Source: Pseudomonas triticicola
GTDB lineage: Bacteria > Pseudomonadota > Gammaproteobacteria > Pseudomonadales > Pseudomonadaceae
Direction: 5' to 3'
DNA: 64,000 bases
Assembly (NCBI RefSeq): GCF_019145375.1
Contig: NZ_JAHSTX010000001.1
Location: 372,001 to 436,000, forward strand
Below the pieces are notes generated by a model that did not search any database, was not told the origin of the DNA, and saw nothing but the letters and a program-made list of their open reading frames with translations. Positions 8,870-16,582 of this stretch are shown piece by piece. The translations under genes were made by a program, and so were the position numbers. The stretch's first letter is position 1. Each line of letters starts with the position of its first letter.

Positions 8870-8891
8870 AATCGCCTCCAGCCCTGATAAA
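8863..8891 (+). promoter_or_regulatory. Candidate promoter for etfB-etfA
   Basis: TTGTTT (8863-8868) and GATAAA (8886-8891) are 17 bases apart, overlapping the PsrA-like box. It would give a leader of about 350 bases before etfB, so a second promoter nearer the gene is possible. Confidence 0.4.
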
Positions 8892-9003
8892 TCAAAGAAG
8901 CGCGGCTTATGACAGGGCATTTTGGCGTATTGACCAGAATGGGCGTTCCGGTCAAGATACGGGCGGTTTTGCGCTCGCCGTAGGCAGACTGGCGGTTTCA
9001 AGA

Positions 9004-9171
9004 GCACCTCTAAAGACAGGGCACAGGCAGTAGACGGTGATGCGCAGCGCAAGTCCGGCGCGCAGTTTACACAGCGTGAGAATGAATGACCCGACAGTCA
9101 CCCCTGACGAACGGTCACCTCCCTTCGCGAAGTGAATCACCTCACATTCAAGCCGGCGTTTTTAGAGGTGC
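9004..9171. repeat. 168-bp segment bounded by perfect 11-bp inverted repeats
   Basis: GCACCTCTAAA at 9004-9014 is matched by its exact reverse complement at 9161-9171. The segment lies in the etfB leader region and contains no open reading frame with recognisable content. The arrangement resembles a small non-autonomous element (MITE) or decayed insertion, but I see no target-site duplication. The rest of the 8698-9247 gap holds the promoters and operator listed separately and nothing else I recognise. Confidence 0.55.
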
Positions 9172-9247
9172 CCTTGTCGCCCGATGAGCATCATCCGCCA
9201 GGTTCGCCTAGGCGACTTTCTTTTCACCGGAGAGTAACGAGGAATCC

Positions 9248-9997
9248 ATGAAGGTTCTTGTAGCTGTCAAACGCGTTGTGGATTACAACGTCAAGGTCCG
9301 CGTCAAGGCGGACAATTCCGGCGTCGACCTCGCCAACGTCAAGATGTCGATGAACCCATTCTGCGAAATCGCCGTGGAAGAAGCCGTACGCCTGAAAGAG
9401 AAGGGCGTTGCGACTGAAATCGTCGTCGTCTCCATCGGCCCGACCACCGCTCAGGAGCAGCTGCGTACCGCACTGGCTCTGGGTGCCGATCGCGCCATCC
9501 TCGTCGAATCCGCTGAAGACCTGACCTCGCTGGCCGTGGCCAAGCTGCTCAAGGCTGTTGTCGACAAGGAACAGCCGCAGCTGGTGATTCTTGGCAAACA
9601 GGCGATCGACAGCGACAACAACCAGACCGGCCAGATGCTCGCGGCACTCAGCGGCTACGGTCAGGGCACCTTCGCTTCGAAAGTCGAAGTCTCCGGCGAC
9701 AGCGTTGCCGTGACCCGCGAAATCGACGGCGGCGCGCAGACCGTTTCGCTGAAACTGCCGGCCATCGTCACCACCGACCTGCGTTTGAACGAGCCGCGCT
9801 ACGCGACCCTGCCAAACATCATGAAAGCCAAGAAGAAGCCTCTCGAAGTGCTGACTCCGGACGCTTTGGGCGTTTCCACCGCCTCCACCAACAAGACCCT
9901 GAAAGTCGAAGCGCCGGCTGCACGCAGCGCGGGCATCAAGGTCAAGTCGGTGGCTGAACTGGTTGAAAAACTCAAGAACGAAGCGAAGGTAATCTAA
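9248..9997 (+). CDS. etfB: Electron transfer flavoprotein, beta subunit
   Basis: A 249-residue ETF beta subunit, which binds AMP and forms with EtfA the soluble carrier collecting electrons from acyl-CoA and other dehydrogenases. The N-terminal [10 protein letters not shown] and the Asn-Pro-Phe-Cys-Glu-Ile-Ala motif are typical, as is Lys-Gln-Ala-Ile-Asp-Ser-Asp. A GAGAGTAACGAGGA purine stretch precedes the ATG. The stop codon abuts the etfA start with no spacer, implying coupled translation. Confidence 0.98.
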   Translation: MKVLVAVKRVVDYNVKVRVKADNSGVDLANVKMSMNPFCEIAVEEAVRLKEKGVATEIVVVSIGPTTAQEQLRTALALGADRAILVESAEDLTSLAVAKLLKAVVDKEQPQLVILGKQAIDSDNNQTGQMLAALSGYGQGTFASKVEVSGDSVAVTREIDGGAQTVSLKLPAIVTTDLRLNEPRYATLPNIMKAKKKPLEVLTPDALGVSTASTNKTLKVEAPAARSAGIKVKSVAELVEKLKNEAKVI

Positions 9998-10927
9998 ATG
10001 ACTATCTTGGTTATTGCTGAACACGACAATAAAGTGCTGGCCCCGGCCACGCTGAACACCGTGGCTGCGGCTGCCAAAATCGGCGGCGACATCCACGTTC
10101 TGGTAGCAGGTCAGGGCGCAGGCCCGGTGGCCGAAGCCGCGGCTAAAATCGCTGGCGTGAGCAAAGTCCTGAATGCTGACAACGCCGCTTACGCGCATCA
10201 GCTGCCGGAAAACGTTGCTCCTCTGGTTGCAGAGTTGGGCAAGAATTACAGCCACATTCTGGCTGCCGCCACTTCCAACGGCAAAAACATCCTGCCGCGC
10301 GTTGCTGCTGCGCTGGACGTTGACCAGATCTCCGAGATCATCTCGGTCGAAAGCGCTGACACTTTCAAGCGCCCGATCTACGCCGGTAACGCCATCGCCA
10401 CCGTGCAATCGACCGCCGCGATCAAAGTGATCACCGTGCGTGCCACCGGTTTCGATCCGGTTGCTGCTGAAGGTGGTTCGGCTGCCGTTGAAGCCGTTGG
10501 CGCTGCGCACGACGCCGGTACCTCGAGCTTCGTCAGCGAAGAGCTGGCCAAGTCCGACCGTCCTGAGCTGACCGCTGCCAAGATCGTCGTTTCCGGCGGT
10601 CGCGGCATGCAGAACGGTGACAACTTCAAACACCTGTACGCGCTGGCCGACAAGCTCGGCGCTGCTGTTGGCGCTTCGCGCGCTGCGGTCGACGCAGGTT
10701 TCGTACCGAACGACATGCAGGTCGGTCAGACCGGCAAGATCGTTGCGCCACAGCTGTACATCGCCGTCGGTATCTCCGGCGCGATCCAGCATCTGGCCGG
10801 CATGAAAGACTCCAAAGTGATCGTTGCGATCAACAAGGACGAAGAAGCGCCGATCTTCCAGGTGGCCGATTACGGTCTCGTGGCGGATCTGTTCGAAGCA
10901 GTACCTGAGCTGGAGAAGCTGGTCTAA
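9998..10927 (+). CDS. etfA: Electron transfer flavoprotein, alpha subunit
   Basis: A 309-residue ETF alpha subunit that binds FAD. The C-terminal FAD domain is recognisable by [13 protein letters not shown] and [10 protein letters not shown]. It follows etfB directly and ends before a strong terminator, so etfBA is a two-gene operon. Confidence 0.98.
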   Translation: MTILVIAEHDNKVLAPATLNTVAAAAKIGGDIHVLVAGQGAGPVAEAAAKIAGVSKVLNADNAAYAHQLPENVAPLVAELGKNYSHILAAATSNGKNILPRVAAALDVDQISEIISVESADTFKRPIYAGNAIATVQSTAAIKVITVRATGFDPVAAEGGSAAVEAVGAAHDAGTSSFVSEELAKSDRPELTAAKIVVSGGRGMQNGDNFKHLYALADKLGAAVGASRAAVDAGFVPNDMQVGQTGKIVAPQLYIAVGISGAIQHLAGMKDSKVIVAINKDEEAPIFQVADYGLVADLFEAVPELEKLV

Positions 10928-10948
10928 TCCGGCGGCTTCACTTATAAA

Positions 10949-10978
10949 GAGCCCGGCCTGTTGGTCGGGCTTTTTTTT
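10949..10978 (+). terminator. Rho-independent terminator of etfBA
   Basis: AGCCCGGCC pairs with GGTCGGGCT around a short loop and is followed by eight T residues. Confidence 0.92.
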
Positions 10979-11008
10979 GTTTCGAATTTCAAGCGGGAGC
11001 GTTTTGCC

Positions 11009-11830
11009 ATGGATCTGCGTTGCGGATGGTTGTTGGGATGGTTGCTGTTGCCAGGTTTGGCCATGGCCGCTGGCAAGTGCGAGCGCCTGGTCGTCACCGG
11101 CAGCCCGGACGCGCCGCCGTACTTGTGGCAGGACCCGCAAAACCCCAAGCGCTTGATCGGTGCCAGTGCTGACTTGTTGCAGCAAGTGGCCAAGGATCTG
11201 GGCATCAAAGTCGACCTGCTGTATGCCGGCAAACGCTCGCAGGCCCTCGATGAAGTGCGCAGCGGGCGCATGGACATGCTGACCGACGCGCCGCTGACCG
11301 TGAATGAACTGGAAAACTTCGACTTCATTCATCCGCCACTGCTGGAAAACGATTATCTGGTGTGGACGCGCAAAGGCTCGACGCTGATCTATGCCGAGGC
11401 CAGCGATCTGAAAGGCCATGCCGGCGCGGTGTCGGAAAAGTCTCGGATGACCCAGGCATTCGGCACTTTCGCCGAGCAGAATCTGACCCTGACCCGCACA
11501 GCCAACCTTACCGAGGCACTACAGAAGTTGCTGTTGGGCGAGGTGGAATATGTCCTCGCCGGACGTTACTCAGGCTTGGCCGCCGCTCAGACATTGGGCA
11601 TGACCAGCGATCTGTTGGCGTTTGAACAACCCATCGACCGGCCGGGTCTGTTCCTCGCGGTTTCGCATAACTCGGCCTGCAACGATCCGTGGTTGCGCGG
11701 ACAGCTCGCCAAAAAGATGACAGAATTGCCCGCGTCCGGACTGACGGAAGCCGCGCTGCAACGCAACATCGAGCGCTGGAAGGCGCAACAGCAACAGCCG
11801 CCACAACCTGTCAGTGCCCCAAAACAGTAG
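11009..11830 (+). CDS. Periplasmic substrate-binding protein, family 3 type
   Basis: A 273-residue protein of the extracellular solute-binding family 3 (amino-acid or polar-compound binding). The ATG at 11009 starts a clear signal peptide ending near Ala-Met-Ala-Ala-Gly; starting upstream would bury it. The body has the family's Ser-Ala-Asp-Leu-Leu-Gln-Gln-Val-Ala and Arg-Met-Asp-Met-Leu-Thr-Asp-Ala motifs. No permease or ATPase gene is adjacent, so it may be an orphan sensor or binding protein. Two lipoprotein genes follow ten bases later and may be co-transcribed. Ligand unknown. Confidence 0.85.
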   Translation: MDLRCGWLLGWLLLPGLAMAAGKCERLVVTGSPDAPPYLWQDPQNPKRLIGASADLLQQVAKDLGIKVDLLYAGKRSQALDEVRSGRMDMLTDAPLTVNELENFDFIHPPLLENDYLVWTRKGSTLIYAEASDLKGHAGAVSEKSRMTQAFGTFAEQNLTLTRTANLTEALQKLLLGEVEYVLAGRYSGLAAAQTLGMTSDLLAFEQPIDRPGLFLAVSHNSACNDPWLRGQLAKKMTELPASGLTEAALQRNIERWKAQQQQPPQPVSAPKQ

Positions 11831-11839
11831 GGATTCTTA

Positions 11840-12202
11840 GTGAGTATTCGACCTCTTTTCGCGGCTGTGGCCGTTCTGGCCCTGGCCGGGTGCGCATCCG
11901 ATCCGGCACCCAGTGAACAAATGCGTTTGACCGAACAAGCCATCGTGCAGGCCAAGGCAGTCGGCGCCACCGCTGACGAAGTGCCGGAAATGCAACTGGC
12001 CGAAACAAAATACAACCGCGCCAAAGCCAGCATGGCCGACGAGTCCTATCGCAACGCGCGCATGCGTGCCGAGCAGGCCGAACTGGATGCACGTCTGGCC
12101 GAGGCCAAGGTGCTGACGAAAAAAAGTGAAGAACAGCTGAATGTGCTCAATACCCGCATTGTCCGCCTGCGCAAGCAGCTGCAACTGGGGGAAGCACAAT
12201 GA
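11840..12202 (+). CDS. DUF4398-type lipoprotein
   Basis: A 120-residue small lipoprotein. The GTG start precedes a signal peptide ending in the lipobox Leu-Ala-Gly-Cys, so the mature protein begins at Cys17 or so and is probably anchored in the outer membrane. The rest is a charged alpha-helical, coiled-coil-like segment rich in Ala, Glu and Arg. Its stop overlaps the ATG of the following OmpA-type gene by four bases, a standard pairing for this family. Function is not established; an envelope structural role is likely. Confidence 0.82.
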   Translation: MSIRPLFAAVAVLALAGCASDPAPSEQMRLTEQAIVQAKAVGATADEVPEMQLAETKYNRAKASMADESYRNARMRAEQAELDARLAEAKVLTKKSEEQLNVLNTRIVRLRKQLQLGEAQ

Positions 12203-13011
12203 GCCTCAAGTCCAATGCTCTCGGCATTCTGCTTCTTGCCGGTTGCGCCAGCCTGTACGGCTGCGCCGGCCAGCACAGCGAGGCGGCGCTGCAACAGGCT
12301 GGCGCTGATTTCCAGAAGGTCAAGGAAGATTCCAACGTCCTGCGCATCGCGCCGAAAGACGTGATCCGCGCCGGCGAATCCCTGGCCCGCGCCGATCGAC
12401 TGTCGACCTATTGGGGCAGCGGTGCCGACGTGGTGCATTACGCCTACCTGAGCCAGCGCTACAGCGAAATCGCCCGCGAGCACACCAACCAGGCGCTCAA
12501 CGAGGAACGCGCAGCCAAGCTCGAGCTTGAGCGTCAGCGTCTGCAACTGGCCCTGCGCGAATCGAAACTGCTCAGCGTGCAGCAACAAGGCAAGTGGCTG
12601 GAGGAACAGATCGTCGCGCTGGCGACCACGCAGACTGATCGCGGCCTGGTGATGACCCTCGGCGACGTGTTGTTCGACACCGGCCAGGCGGAACTGAAAA
12701 ACTCGGCCAACCGCGTCGTGCTGAAGATCGTCCAGTTCCTGCAACTGAACCCCAAGCGAGTGGTGCGCATTGAGGGTTACACCGACAGCACTGGTGGCCG
12801 ACAGGAAAACCTCAAACTGTCCCGCGATCGCGCGCAATCGGTGGCTGACGTGCTGGTCGATCTGGGTATCGACGAAAAACGCATTCAGGTCGAAGGTTAC
12901 GGCGACCAGTTCCCGGTCGATGCCAACGCCTCCGAGCGTGGACGGGCGCAGAACCGCCGCGTAGAAATCGTGTTCTCTGACGAAAAAGGCCAGCTCGGCG
13001 CCGCCCGCTGA
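12199..13011 (+). CDS. OmpA-family peptidoglycan-binding lipoprotein
   Basis: A 270-residue protein with a short signal sequence and two possible lipobox cysteines (Leu-Ala-Gly-Cys and Leu-Tyr-Gly-Cys), a central helical region (about 30-145), and a C-terminal OmpA domain (about 150-262) containing Ile-Glu-Gly-Tyr-Thr-Asp-Ser-Thr-Gly and the Asn-Arg-Arg-Val-Glu-Ile peptidoglycan-binding motif. It is translationally coupled to the DUF4398 gene. Together they probably tether the outer membrane to the cell wall. A terminator follows. Confidence 0.9.
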   Translation: MSLKSNALGILLLAGCASLYGCAGQHSEAALQQAGADFQKVKEDSNVLRIAPKDVIRAGESLARADRLSTYWGSGADVVHYAYLSQRYSEIAREHTNQALNEERAAKLELERQRLQLALRESKLLSVQQQGKWLEEQIVALATTQTDRGLVMTLGDVLFDTGQAELKNSANRVVLKIVQFLQLNPKRVVRIEGYTDSTGGRQENLKLSRDRAQSVADVLVDLGIDEKRIQVEGYGDQFPVDANASERGRAQNRRVEIVFSDEKGQLGAAR

Positions 13012-13026
13012 GGGCTGCGTCTCTGG

Positions 13027-13061
13027 AAAGCCCGGACTGTCATGCAGTGCCGGGCTTTTTT
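13027..13061 (+). terminator. Rho-independent terminator after the OmpA-type gene
   Basis: AAGCCCGG and CCGGGCTT form the stem, followed by a T run. Confidence 0.9.
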
Positions 13062-13212
13062 GTGTCTGTCGATTGCCGCGCAAAACCGTACAGATGGGGC
13101 AGACACCGCACTGTACGGTCGAGTAATCTGGCAACTGTCCCAGTACACTTCTAAACTGTTCCGGTATTGTTTCAGACAAGAATAAAACGCCCGTGAAATC
13201 GAGTGCTGCGTC

Positions 13213-14652
13213 ATGACCAATCTCTTGCTCTACCAACGTATTGCTCAGCAACTGGCCGAAGACATCCGCCGTGGTGTCTATCAACCGGGGGAGCGCGTGC
13301 CTTCGGTGCGCAAGATGAGTTCGCAGCTCAACGTCAGCCATGCGACGGTGTTGCAGGCGTATGCCAACCTTGAGGATCAGGGCCTGATCCGCGCCCGGCC
13401 ACAGTCGGGTTACTACGTACACCAGACCCCCGCGCTGACCGCGCCCACGCCGGACATTGCCCGGGTCGAACGGCCGGGGCTGGTGACGCGCAGCAGCATC
13501 ATTCAGCAGGTATTGGTCGAATCCCGCCGCGAAGGCGTGTTTCCGCTGGGCGCTGCGGTGCCGAGTGTCGATTATCTGCCGGTGCGCGCGCTGCATCAGC
13601 AACTGGCCAAGGTCACCCGGTTTCACAGCCCACGGGCGTTCAGCTACATGTTCAGCCCCGGCTTCGAACCGCTGCGCCGGCAAGTGGCGATCCGCATGCG
13701 TGACGCCGGCGTGGTGGTCGATCCATCGGAAGTGGTGATCACCCACGGCTGTGTCGACGCCTTGCAGATGTCGTTGCGCGTGCTGACCCGGCCGGGCGAT
13801 CTGATCGCAGCCGAATCGCCGACCTATTACGGCCTGCTGCAACTGGCCGATCTGCTCGGCCTGAAAGTCATCGAAATCCCCAGCGATCCCGCCACCGGCA
13901 TGAGTCTGGAAGCCTTGCAACTGGCCGCCAACCAGTGGTCGATCAAGGCGCTGGTGCTGACCACGCGCCTGAGCAACCCCCTCGGCGGGACCATGCCGGA
14001 AGAGCGGCAGAAACAGTTGTTGCGTCTGGCCTCGGATTTCGACATTCAGATTGTCGAAGACGATATCTACGGCGAACTGATGTTCGAACAGGGCCGCACC
14101 AAAGCGCTGAAAGCCTACGACCGCCTGGATCGGGTGATCTACTGCTCGAGCTTCTCCAAAACCCTGTCACCGGGTGTGCGCATCGGCTGGATGATCGCCG
14201 GCAAATACCAGCAGGAAATTCAGCGCCTGCAAACTTTCAGCACCCATTCGGCGTGCAGCGTTACGCAGATGGCGATTGCCGCGTATCTGGAAAACGGCGG
14301 TTATGACCGGCATTTACGCTATATCCGCCAGGAATACCGGAAGAACCTCAGCGCCTTCCAGCTGGCGGTGCAGCAGCACTTCCCCGAGGGCACGCAAATG
14401 TCCCGGCCCACGGGCGGTTTCATACTCTGGGTGAGCTTGCCGGGGCGGGTCAACACTCAGGAATTGCATGTCCGCGCGCTGCAACAAGGCATCAGCATCG
14501 CGCCGGGGCTGATCTTCAGTAACACCGAGCAGTTCAACCACTGTATCCGCCTCAACTGCGGCATCCCGTGGAACCGCGAAGCGGAGCGGGCGCTGATGAC
14601 GCTGGGTCTGTTGGCCACCCAACTGTGTCAGGAAACCGCTGGCGGATTCTGA
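13213..14652 (+). CDS. MocR-type regulator (GntR domain fused to aminotransferase domain)
   Basis: A 479-residue MocR/GabR-class regulator. Residues 1-75 form a GntR winged helix (Pro-Gly-Glu-Arg-Val-Pro-Ser-Val-Arg-Lys and Ser-His-Ala-Thr-Val). The rest is a fold-type I aminotransferase domain with the PLP lysine at about 316 in Ser-Ser-Phe-Ser-Lys-Thr-Leu. Such proteins bind PLP and a ligand and control vitamin B6 or amino-acid genes. Here no obvious target gene is adjacent. The roughly 200-base gap upstream contains its promoter and the preceding terminator. Confidence 0.92.
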   Translation: MTNLLLYQRIAQQLAEDIRRGVYQPGERVPSVRKMSSQLNVSHATVLQAYANLEDQGLIRARPQSGYYVHQTPALTAPTPDIARVERPGLVTRSSIIQQVLVESRREGVFPLGAAVPSVDYLPVRALHQQLAKVTRFHSPRAFSYMFSPGFEPLRRQVAIRMRDAGVVVDPSEVVITHGCVDALQMSLRVLTRPGDLIAAESPTYYGLLQLADLLGLKVIEIPSDPATGMSLEALQLAANQWSIKALVLTTRLSNPLGGTMPEERQKQLLRLASDFDIQIVEDDIYGELMFEQGRTKALKAYDRLDRVIYCSSFSKTLSPGVRIGWMIAGKYQQEIQRLQTFSTHSACSVTQMAIAAYLENGGYDRHLRYIRQEYRKNLSAFQLAVQQHFPEGTQMSRPTGGFILWVSLPGRVNTQELHVRALQQGISIAPGLIFSNTEQFNHCIRLNCGIPWNREAERALMTLGLLATQLCQETAGGF

Positions 14653-14730
14653 ACGGGGAGGGCGCTGAGGCTTGTCATGTGACGCACAACAGGCGAGCAT
14701 GTGGCCCTCTGCCGTTAGTTCGTTGGGTCC

Positions 14731-15204
14731 ATGAAAGCGATTGTTCCTGCCGCGTGGGTATTGCTGGGTTTGCTGATGGTCGGTCAGGCACCGGGTGCTA
14801 TGGCGGCCGCAGCCCAGGAAAAACCGGCAGCGACCAGTACCACGAACAAAGCCACCAAAACCGCGGCTCCGGCAAAAAAAGCCCAGGCGAAAAAAAACGC
14901 CACGGTGAAGAAGCGCCGCCCGGTGGCCTCGAAATCGAAACCCGCCAGCGAAGTGGCCAAGACCAAATTGCCGCCGGCAAAACTCGATCTCAGCCTGCCC
15001 AAGGATATGGTTGAAGAGTTGAAGCCGCAGGGCACCGTTGAGCTGCCCAAACGCGAGGCGATCCTGCCGCAGATGTTTGGCGAGAAAGATAACGGCTTCC
15101 AGCTCAACGGCCGTTTGCTCAGCAACGAAATGCAGTTGCAACTGCGCAACGAAGCGCGACGCGATGTGGAAGGTGCGGCGCTGGATTTCGAATTCAAGCA
15201 ATAG
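14731..15204 (+). CDS. Exported Lys/Ala-rich protein of unknown function
   Basis: A 157-residue protein with a good signal peptide (residues 1-25, ending Ala-Met-Ala-Ala). Then follows a low-complexity Ala/Lys/Thr/Pro-rich stretch (about 26-80) and a more conserved-looking C-terminal part with Leu-Asp-Leu-Ser-Leu-Pro. Homologues in Pseudomonas are, as far as I recall, sometimes labelled as translation initiation factor 2 because of the basic repeat; the signal peptide argues against that. It starts 78 bases after the MocR gene. Function unknown. Confidence 0.75.
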   Translation: MKAIVPAAWVLLGLLMVGQAPGAMAAAAQEKPAATSTTNKATKTAAPAKKAQAKKNATVKKRRPVASKSKPASEVAKTKLPPAKLDLSLPKDMVEELKPQGTVELPKREAILPQMFGEKDNGFQLNGRLLSNEMQLQLRNEARRDVEGAALDFEFKQ

Positions 15205-15367
15205 ATGCGGCCCTCTGCGACGCCCAGATCAGACGCTTCGTCGGAGACTGCCCAGTCACTTTTACTTATCGTTGAAAACCCGCTCGTAGCAATTTGAAAC
15301 AGTCGTTTTAGCGGTTACTCTGTTTCCCGTCTCTTTACACATCGCCCGTCGCGAGGATCTGTTCGTC

Positions 15368-15622
15368 ATGAAATGCCGTGAAGGCTGTGGCGCTTGCTGC
15401 ATTGCCCCCTCCATCAGTTCGCCGATCCCCGGCATGCCCGATGGCAAACCCGCTGGCGAACGTTGCGTGCAACTGTCGGTCGATAACCTGTGCAGCATTT
15501 TCGGCCGTCCGGAACGTCCGGCTGTGTGCTCGGGCTTCGCTGCGGATGTCGAGGTGTGCGGCAGCAGTTCGCAAGAAGCGATCAGATTGATCGGCTGGTG
15601 GGAGCAGATGACGGCGGCGTGA
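15368..15622 (+). CDS. YkgJ-family cysteine cluster protein
   Basis: An 84-residue protein with a Cys-x3-Cys-x2-Cys-Cys N-terminal motif (Cys3, 7, 10 and 11) and further cysteines near 33, 42, 54 and 63, the spacing of the YkgJ/zinc- or iron-binding cluster family. This version is at the short end of the family. The biological role is not known. It is followed within about 40 bases by a START-domain protein and may share its transcript. Confidence 0.85.
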   Translation: MKCREGCGACCIAPSISSPIPGMPDGKPAGERCVQLSVDNLCSIFGRPERPAVCSGFAADVEVCGSSSQEAIRLIGWWEQMTAA

Positions 15623-15662
15623 TGTGTTCACCAACGGAACTTCAACAATAAGGAATAACACT

Positions 15663-16268
15663 ATGGGTTCGCTGCACCGTATCGCTGTGTTGTGTGGTCT
15701 GACTGCCGTACTTGCCACTTCGGTCGCCCAGGCAGAAGACTGGAAAGTGGCGAAGAACGAAGACGGCATCAAGGTTTCCCTGAGCGAAATACCCGGTTCG
15801 GACTATAAGTCCTACCAAGGCGTCGCGCTGATGAAAACCACTGTCGCCAAACTGCGCGCCTTGCAGGAAGACGTCTCCGGCGCCTGCGCGTGGATTCACG
15901 AATGCAAGAGCCAGAAACTGCTCAAGCATGAAGGCGACCTGAGCTGGACCTATTCGCAATTCAACACGCCATGGCCGGTGACCCCGCGTGATTCGGTGCT
16001 GAAGATCACCACGGTTGAAGGCGCCGATGGCAGCCTGACCCGTAATCTTGAAGGCGTACCGACTTATCTGCCGGAAGAAAAAGGCTTCGTGCGGGTCCAG
16101 CAAGTCAAAGGCTTCTGGAAGTTCGTGCCTAAGGGCGATCAGGTTGAAGTGACCTACCAGGTGCATACTGAGCCGGGCGGTAGCGTGCCGGCCATGGTCG
16201 CCAACAAGTTCGTGGTCGATGCGCCATTCAATACCCTGAAAGCGCTGAAACAACGCGCCGAGAAATAA
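15663..16268 (+). CDS. Exported START-domain (lipid-binding fold) protein
   Basis: A 201-residue periplasmic protein. The ATG at 15663 begins a signal peptide ending Val-Ala-Gln-Ala-Glu; an upstream in-frame start would place 13 unrelated residues before it. The mature part resembles the START/Bet v1 helix-grip fold (Asp-Trp-Lys-Val-Ala-Lys-Asn-Glu-Asp-Gly-Ile at its beginning and Trp-Pro-Val-Thr-Pro-Arg-Asp centrally), suggesting binding of a hydrophobic ligand. The ligand is unknown. A strong terminator follows. Confidence 0.87.
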   Translation: MGSLHRIAVLCGLTAVLATSVAQAEDWKVAKNEDGIKVSLSEIPGSDYKSYQGVALMKTTVAKLRALQEDVSGACAWIHECKSQKLLKHEGDLSWTYSQFNTPWPVTPRDSVLKITTVEGADGSLTRNLEGVPTYLPEEKGFVRVQQVKGFWKFVPKGDQVEVTYQVHTEPGGSVPAMVANKFVVDAPFNTLKALKQRAEK

Positions 16269-16284
16269 TCAATTCGCTGTAAGC

Positions 16285-16320
16285 AAAACGCCCCGATCGC
16301 TTCGGGGCGTTTTGTTTTGT
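16285..16320 (+). terminator. Rho-independent terminator after the START-domain gene
   Basis: AAAACGCCCCGA and TCGGGGCGTTTT form a perfect stem around a short loop, followed by a T-rich tail. The A-tract on the other side makes it potentially bidirectional. Confidence 0.93.
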
Positions 16321-16582
16321 CTCTAAATTGTATTTCCAGATATGCGTTGCACGAAATTTTCACAAAGTCTCCAAGACAATTCGCCCGCACTTGTTGCCTG
16401 CCATTGTGCTGTCAGCCCTTTCAATCCAAGTCTCGAAGAGCAGGGCAGTAATCAATGGCAATGGTGTGAACGATCGTGCAACATTTGCGCACCGCGCACG
16501 CCCCGGGGTCTGGACTGACCAATAGAGGGCCTGGCGCCGCTGTATTTTTGCAACTTCAACTTCCAATGGGTCCTAAAACGAC
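16321..16582. other. Intergenic region without recognisable gene
   Basis: About 260 bases between the terminator and the sulfatase-type gene. It presumably holds that gene's promoter. I see no convincing -35/-10 pair, repeat or small open frame. Confidence 0.5.

Noticed and set aside
9224..11419. 731-codon minus-strand open frame opposite etfB-etfA
   Set aside because: It spans two highly conserved genes and a terminator in antisense; composition is that of a shadow frame.
14731..15204. Translation initiation factor IF-2 fragment
   Set aside because: The low-complexity Lys/Ala-rich part superficially resembles the IF-2 N-terminus, but there is a signal peptide and no GTPase domain.
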